Shown: piece after piece, positions 58,141-64,000 of the stretch
How the letters are laid out: every line of letters begins with the position of its first letter
Numbering within the stretch: position 1 is the stretch's first letter
Assembly: GCA_016508695.1 (NCBI GenBank)
Contig: VNKQ01000013.1
Span: 310,001-374,000 of the forward strand
DNA length: 64,000 nucleotides
Reading direction: 5' to 3'
From: Hyphodiscus hymeniophilus
Lineage: Eukaryota; Ascomycota; Leotiomycetes; Helotiales; Hyphodiscaceae
The notes under the pieces: model-generated
What the model was told of the DNA's origin: nothing
Database searches by the model: none
What the model saw: only the letters and a program-made list of their open reading frames with translations
Translations under genes and position numbers: made by a program

Positions 58141-58719
58141 TCGTGGTGCGTTGAAGTGAATGTCTGGCAATGCAGTCAAGCTATCCTCGATAGGGCGACT
58201 TCAGCCATCATGTCGTCGCTATGGTAAGGCTGAAGGCACCCGGTAGGCACTGGAATGTTCAAACACGTTGAGCTTTGGAGAATGTGAGCATCCTGAAGTT
58301 CGGATGCATACATGCAAGATATGCAAGCGACTAGAATCTGAACCTTGCTCACCACCTGCGCAATAGAGTCCAGGTTGGGCCAGGTACTCTTGCGACGACA
58401 TCGTCATGTTAACTGGTCTGAGTGAAGAGACTGGTCCCTTCAAAAACGATGCTCCGAGAATTCAGGACTTCCGTACTTATCGAGGTGATGAGAATGAGTT
58501 CTCGCAGACGAGAGTGATATGTACTTATCGGCGAAGCTTGTATGAAGAGATGGTATGGTCGCCGATGTTTGGAGGGGGCGGTAACAGTATATTTGTGGCT
58601 TTACTCTTCCCGAATTGATGCCGCTCAGTCGGTCGAAAGTATAAGTCAAGTAGAAGGGAAGCGAAACTCAGTACGTGTCAGTACGTGACATAACAGGTTT
58701 ATTAGATTTTTTGTTCATG
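58141..58719. other. Convergent intergenic region
   Basis: 579 bp of 3' flanks. No gene or RNA recognised. Confidence 0.55.
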
Positions 58720-60053
58720 CTATATCATATCCACTGCATTGCCATTTTGTTTCCATATCTTCGCATCTTTCATCACAAAATCTACCTTCCTGAGAGCCCC
58801 CTTGTCGGTTCGCGGATCAGTTTCAAGAGCGATGATATCTGCTTGCAACCCTTCCTCGAACCAGCCAAATCTCCTACCACAAAGATCTCCACCACATGTT
58901 TTCCAGCCTCCAATAGTACACGACTCGAGCACGTCCTCGATGGCAAGTCCAGCGTCAATCAGCAGTTCCATTTCCCTGGCGTTCTCGCCATGATTGAAAG
59001 TTCCCGTATCACCTCCACAGGCAATCCTGACTCCCGCCTCGTGTGCATGTTTCACTTGCGTGAGAATACGTGGAAGTTCCTGCTTTCGTAGTTTCTCAAG
59101 AATGGCTAGAGTGGGGACCATAATACAACCCGTCTTCAGCATCTCTTGAAACATTTCATCACTCACGCCACATGCGTGCTCTACACTGCTGACACCAGCT
59201 TTGATGGCCATCATTGCACCTTCCAGCGAAATGGCATGCGCCGCGACAGGACATTTTGCCAACTTCGCCTCGGAAACAATCATGTCCATTTCCTCCTGCG
59301 AGAAGACAAGAATATCCGGGTTCGGGTCCCGTGGCGGGTGAAGGACTCCCGGAACATACGGATGCGCCTGCGCTGGAGGCGATCTCATGACCCTCCTTCG
59401 ATAGTCAGCGTAGAACTTGATGATATCTGCCCCGGCAGTGATTCTCCTGCGCACCGCCTTCCGACACTCCTCGACGCCATCCGCGGCATCGGCGTCAGAG
59501 GGGAGGCAGTGTCCGCCCATGCGGTTCTCCGTCGTGGACTCGATTGCGCCGGTGCTTGCGATTGCTCGAGTCGCTACGAAAAGGCGGGGACCTGGGATGA
59601 GCCCGCGTGCAATAGCGTCGCGGACGTTTGTGTCTGTGTCTTGCATGGACTCGGTGCCGAGATCGCGATACGTCGTGTATCCTGCCAACAGGGCTCTTCT
59701 GCAGTGGTTCACGGCACGGATGATTCTCTCTGGCATGCTCTCTTCATTCTTTTGCTTCGCAGCGGATGCTTCGCTTGGGTTTGTCAACCACTTCGAGGCT
59801 TTCATAGGATTCGAGAGGGTAAGACTTACTCATATGAATGCAAGAATATATGGGTGTGGGCATCCACGAAGCCTGGCATGACGACTTTCCCCCTCAAATC
59901 GACATCTTGCTCTGAGAGAACAATGGGATGTTCCCGATGGAATACTTTTGTTATCAGGCCAGTCTTAGGATCGACGGTGATTGAGATATCTTCAACGAAT
60001 TTCTTTCGCTTCGGATCAAAAAGAAGGGATGTATGCAGCGTGATCTCAGGCAT
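58720..60053 (-). CDS. Metal-dependent amidohydrolase (imidazolonepropionase/prolidase-like)
   Basis: Exons 60053-59830 and 59737-58720 give 413 residues. TIM-barrel hydrolase of the amidohydrolase superfamily. The metal site is visible: His pair in VDAHTHIF, putative bridging Lys in GADIIKFYADYRRR, single His in CPVAAHAISL and in AGVSSVEHACGV, and the Asp in IACGGDTGTFNHG. The beta-sandwich ends are MPEITLHTSLLF at the N-terminus and GLQADIIALETDP near the C-terminus. No signal peptide is evident, so it is probably cytosolic. Substrates of this fungal clade (annotated variously as amidohydrolase or Xaa-Pro dipeptidase) are not known. It lies just upstream of the flippase 3' end, same strand. 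Confidence 0.9.
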
Positions 60054-60700
60054 TGTGAGCCTCTGACAATATTATTTTAAGATATAGGTTGGAGAGAGTG
60101 TGTGATGATTCTGAGCCTTCAGCCACGCAAGGACCAGTTAGGTCTATGTGACCTTGGTGGTCCTGGATGGGGGATTAACAATAAGTCCCGCAACAGCTAT
60201 CTGAACCACTCCCGCGAATGTACCGGGTAGACCAATCGTATATCACTGCTAAGTTTGTGACTTTGTGGAAAGCTTGAAATTCAAAGTCTCACACCATATC
60301 GCATCTCTTAAACTTCCTAGGTGGTCTCTGGTCGCAAAGGTGGGGGAAGCTTTGTGATTGATAAGCCAACACCTGCATGGTCCTGGTTGGCCTCACGTTA
60401 ATTCACAATACTATGTATCTGCTCCGACACCGCGGATTTCAACTATAGGGATGTCGAAGACGATGGCAGCGCTGTGACTGAATTGGAAGTCCATTGCTGG
60501 ATATTGTTGCTGTGTTGTTCATGTGTGATGGGGAAAAGAAATACCGGATTTGGACTATCAAGCAGGTACGACTCGGAGAGATAATCTAAGGTCATACGAG
60601 TATAAAGGTCGCCAAAACGCATCCCAGGGAATAGGAAGGCGACTTGGACGGTATCAGATATTTTGGGAGATATTTGTATTTGCATGTAGGTCTTCAGCAA
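60054..60700. other. Intergenic region
   Basis: 647 bp between the flippase stop and the amidohydrolase start. No gene recognised; ORFs at 60443-60783 lack support. Confidence 0.55.
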
Positions 60701-63700
60701 TCACGTCTCATTCGCCGACTCTACGTCAGCGATCCCCAATCCGTAACCACCTTCGCCACCACTCATCTCGAGCCTCTTCCTGATCTCACTATCTTGTTCC
60801 AACTCTTGCCATACATCAATTGAGCTCGGCCAGTATATCTTCTGGAGCATATCAATCCCGAGTTCGAGCATGATCACCACTGCAAGCACAGCAACCAGAA
60901 CAGCCCACCAGGTAGGGTTCTTTCCAAAGTGTTCCGTAAAACCACGATATACGGTATATTCGCCGGCAGAATTGGTATAAATGGCAGAGAGTAATAAACA
61001 CCATGCCCACCATCCGGAGATAGTGAGAGCCGCGCCGAAGATTGGAACCCATGTCTTGTAATGGTATTGTAGCACCCTAGATTCCACAGTCAGTCGGTGT
61101 CTGCTGCTGGTAGGAGTGGGGATGACTTACAGGAGTTTAACATTGATGAAAACAACACAGACTGAGAATGCCAAATTGCCTATGGCAAACAGCCCCTGGT
61201 CCTCCGTGACCGGCGTAACCCCGTACAGCGCATAGATCATGAAGTAGATGATCAACGCTTCGACGACAGCTAAGACCATCCACAGCCCATAAATCACCAT
61301 ATTCAAGCCCCTACTCTCTTGCCCATAAGCATAAAGTTCTGGAACTGCAAGTAGTGTAGCGGCCTTTAGATCCTGCTCAAATATTCCCGGCAACATGACC
61401 GGCAGCGAAGTAAACAACGTATTCCATACCGCCAATGAGTCGGATTCAAAGAGCGACGTTCCAGTGTATCCATTCCATCGCTGATACAATACCTGGATAG
61501 AATAAAACATCATTTCCTTCCAGAACGTAAATAGAATGTACTTCGCAGTACGTACATAGTTCCAATGGCCGTGCACGAAGAGCAGGCGTTGTAAGAATCG
61601 AAATTGAGCGATCGAATAGTCGGCTACGCGAGCGGCTTGCAATCCCTCTTTCCCTGAGATTCCGACGCCTACATGCGCTTCTTGAATCATGGCGATGTCA
61701 TTCCCACCGTCCCCGATTGCAAGTGTCATGGATTCGGGGATTTTTTGCCGGATCGCCTTTACCATAGCGGCTTTCTGGCTAGGTGTTGCCCGGCAGCAGA
61801 TCACTGAGTCGACGTGGAGGAGCAAGTCGTAGAGTAGAGTAGTAAGACCTTCACTTTCTACGGCTTCGAGTGTTCGGCCGTCAATAACGACCACCGAGTG
61901 AGCAATATTCCCAATTGCTAGCTCAAGTAGAGCAGAGTCTATCTGATCCTGAATGCCAGAGTTCTGATCCAAGATAATGACCCGGGAATAACTCTTGCAG
62001 ATTTGGCTGGAGTGGGCAATGTTAACAGCTGTCTCTCGCTTATCACCGCTCAGCATCCAGATCTTGATATTCGCCCTCCTCAGTTTCTCAATCGTCTCAG
62101 GGATGCCTTTCTGGAGCTTGTCTTCAATTGCTGTAGCACCTGCCAATTCGAAATCCCGCTCGATGATTTCACCCGCCGACTCAATCATTTGTTGTCTGTT
62201 GGCAAGACTGGTGGTTGCACGGTGATGGATTTCTTGCCATGAGGCGTATTCGTCTTCATCGATGAATCGATAGCCATAGAGGAGCGTACGCAGTCCTTCG
62301 GTTGCAAAGTCATCGATCTGCTGAAAACAACGCTGGAAAATAGTGCCATCATCCAGATCATCAAACATCCCGAATGTATCGCCACTTCTCTTCGCCGTTC
62401 TCCGATCAAAAGACTTTCTACTACTCTTTATTCCTAGTTGTAATGCCCTAGGATCAGTTTCGAAGGTGGTACTATAGCGGCCGCTGAGTCTCGATCCTAA
62501 TTCAAAAGACCGAATTTCTAGGCTGGCGCTCCCTCTCGCGCTCCATGCAAGTCCTCTGCCCGCTGTTGATTTGTCCATACTCAGCCTAGGACTATTAAAT
62601 GAGCTCCTAGCACTAGTATCCTGGCTTTTTCGTAGCAGCACTTCCCTCGCCTCTTCGCCTGCATGCTCACGATGCATTCGAAGTACCTCGGTTGCTTTCT
62701 CGTGCGCCAAAGAACTGAGCCTCAGTCTCTGCTGGATGACCGAATCCGCTCCTTTGCAGAATATGCAAATTCGACCGTCGGGGAATCTGACAATAATTGA
62801 CATGCGCTTTCGCATGCTGCTGAACTCAATAATATCCAGGACTTCATACGTTTCCTGAATGGCGGCTTCCGAGTCTGGGCGGTGTATCAGAAGACGAACC
62901 GATCTGGCGTCCCTGTCAATAACGGAATAGCCAAGTTCCCGTGCAGCTTCAACAAGAGCGAGTTCATCGGGGGATTCTGCTTGGAATGTGATTCCACCTT
63001 TGTCTTGAGCTTCTGGGAAGCAAGTATGGCAGAGTGCTAAAGATAATAAAAAGAATCGGATCTTCTGAGCAAGGGACGTACTAGGATAGTCTCGAAGATA
63101 ATCGAGCAGCCTAGAGTGCGATTCGTTTTCAACTCTCCTCCGATTTGACGCAGGTTCTTGTGAGCTTTGCGTTGCGTTGCTCTCGTCAACAGGCGACACG
63201 GTAACGACTGGCACGTTTTTAGTCGAGCTCGATGCTATCTCATTAAGGCCAGTATTTTGAGGAGGCCCTTCACTGGACTGGACTTGTTGTTCGACGTTGG
63301 CAACTTCAATTCCTACCCTGCCGCGTCCATGAACATGGTGCTGCCAAACAATACCAGCGACGCTCATCTTACGGAAATGCATGACATTCTCCGTCAAGGT
63401 TCCAGTTTTGTCCGTAAAGATATGGTTGACCTGCCCAAGATTCTCAAAGATGGTCTGAGTGTTACAAACCATCGGCGTGTTCGACTCCTCGTCATAACAC
63501 TCGATATCCTGAAGGAGCAAGAACTGCGCAAATTTGATAATCTCCATACTGACGTAAAGTGCCAGTGGGATGAGATTATTGAATTCGATGATAAATGCAA
63601 TAGAGATGTCTTCGAGCGGCAGCCGAGAGTTCTTAAGATACCAAGCTTTGTCTTCGAAAACCCTAGCCCAGATTTCGTATCCGGCGGTGCAACCGGCAGA

Positions 63701-64000
63701 GAGCAACAACAAGAAGACTGTCAGAAGTATCACAATTTTGTTCGTTATTGCTTGAACAGCAGGTGCTTTCACTCGCGCGTTCTGACTTGCGTTCATGCGG
63801 ATCTTGCATTCTTCGCCCGTATTGATCACGAGCCCGATAGCTCGAGGGGTATTTCTCAACGTGCTACCCCGGCAAACAACGTTGCCAAGTGTGATGGGAA
63901 ACATCTCGTTGTCAATGGACAGATTGCCATCAAATGAGTATAGATCGGCATTTGGATTCTCGATGGCAAACTGAGCGCGGCATGCTACGAGGCCTGGTAG
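60701..64000 (-). CDS. P4-type ATPase (phospholipid flippase, Dnf3-like), 5' end missing
   Basis: Multi-span pump that moves phospholipids to the cytosolic leaflet. The frame runs into the right edge (LPGLVACRAQFAIENPNADL continues upstream), so the N-terminal spans are outside. Visible in order: actuator end, spans 3-4 (NKIVILLTVFLLLLSAGCTA; FIIEFNNLIPLALYVSMEII), catalytic HIFTDKTGTLTENVMHF, nucleotide site FQAESPDELALVEAARELGY and KGADSVI, LSGDKRETAVNIA, hinge LAIGDGGNDIAMIQ, and spans 5-10. One intron near 61126-61083 precedes the last exon (VLQYHYKTWVPIFG). A long Ser-rich insertion in the N domain (SRRRVENES to about KSFDRRTAKRSG) is typical of the Dnf3 group. Exact paralogue assignment needs alignment. 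Confidence 0.92.

Overview
The window is nuclear DNA of a filamentous ascomycete (Pezizomycotina). The evidence is the many short introns (about 46-104 nt, GT-AG with one GC-AG), the gene spacing of 0.1-3 kb, and fungus-specific families (HET, 2EXR, DUF7025-AAA, DUF7708, DUF1857, Nab3, Spt7, Skn7). The mix of HET, 2EXR and oxygenase genes fits Leotiomycetes, but that placement is inference. I see no bacterial, viral or organellar DNA, no certain tRNA or rRNA gene, no CRISPR and no intact transposon. Gene models were built by eye from splice signals. Where a sum is quoted, the exons add up to a whole number of codons.

Layout. 0-5.2 kb: the SKN7 stress regulator, cut by the left edge, then 3.4 kb of gene-free, repeat-rich DNA. 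5.2-8.8 kb: an MFS transporter and a 2-oxoglutarate oxygenase transcribed apart. 8.8-11.3 kb: a DUF167 protein and a Swiss-Army-Knife HAD RNA-repair-like protein. 12.4-13.2 kb: a broken 2EXR gene. 14-18.5 kb: a housekeeping block of NOP56, VPS4 and prefoldin subunit 6. 19-20.3 kb: an intact 2EXR gene. 22-26.7 kb: SPT7 (SAGA) and a VanZ-like membrane protein. 26.7-29.3 kb: no recognisable gene. 29.3-37 kb: an ICT1-like GGQ protein, NAB3, a LETM1-domain protein and a ferric-reductase-like oxidoreductase. 37.4-45 kb: a peroxisomal copper amine oxidase, a HET protein and a large unknown protein. 45.2-46.8 kb: SYS1 and COA6. 47.5-52 kb: a TauD/TfdA-family dioxygenase with an altered iron-binding motif, a three-WW protein and a DUF1857 protein. 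52.2-58.1 kb: a DUF7025 AAA ATPase head to head with a DUF7708 STAND-like protein. 58.7-64 kb: an amidohydrolase and a P4 flippase cut by the right edge.

Most genes are unlinked core functions, often in divergent pairs sharing short promoters (VPS4/YKE2, SPT7/VanZ, ICT1-like/NAB3, LETM1/ferric reductase, SYS1/COA6). The accessory layer is the oxygenases, the amine oxidase, the HET gene and the AAA/STAND-like pair. The most interesting point is the dioxygenase at 47.5-49.2 kb. It is intact over nine exons, but the metal-binding HxD motif reads His-Ala-Gly. HxG or HxA in place of HxD is the hallmark of 2OG/Fe(II) halogenases.
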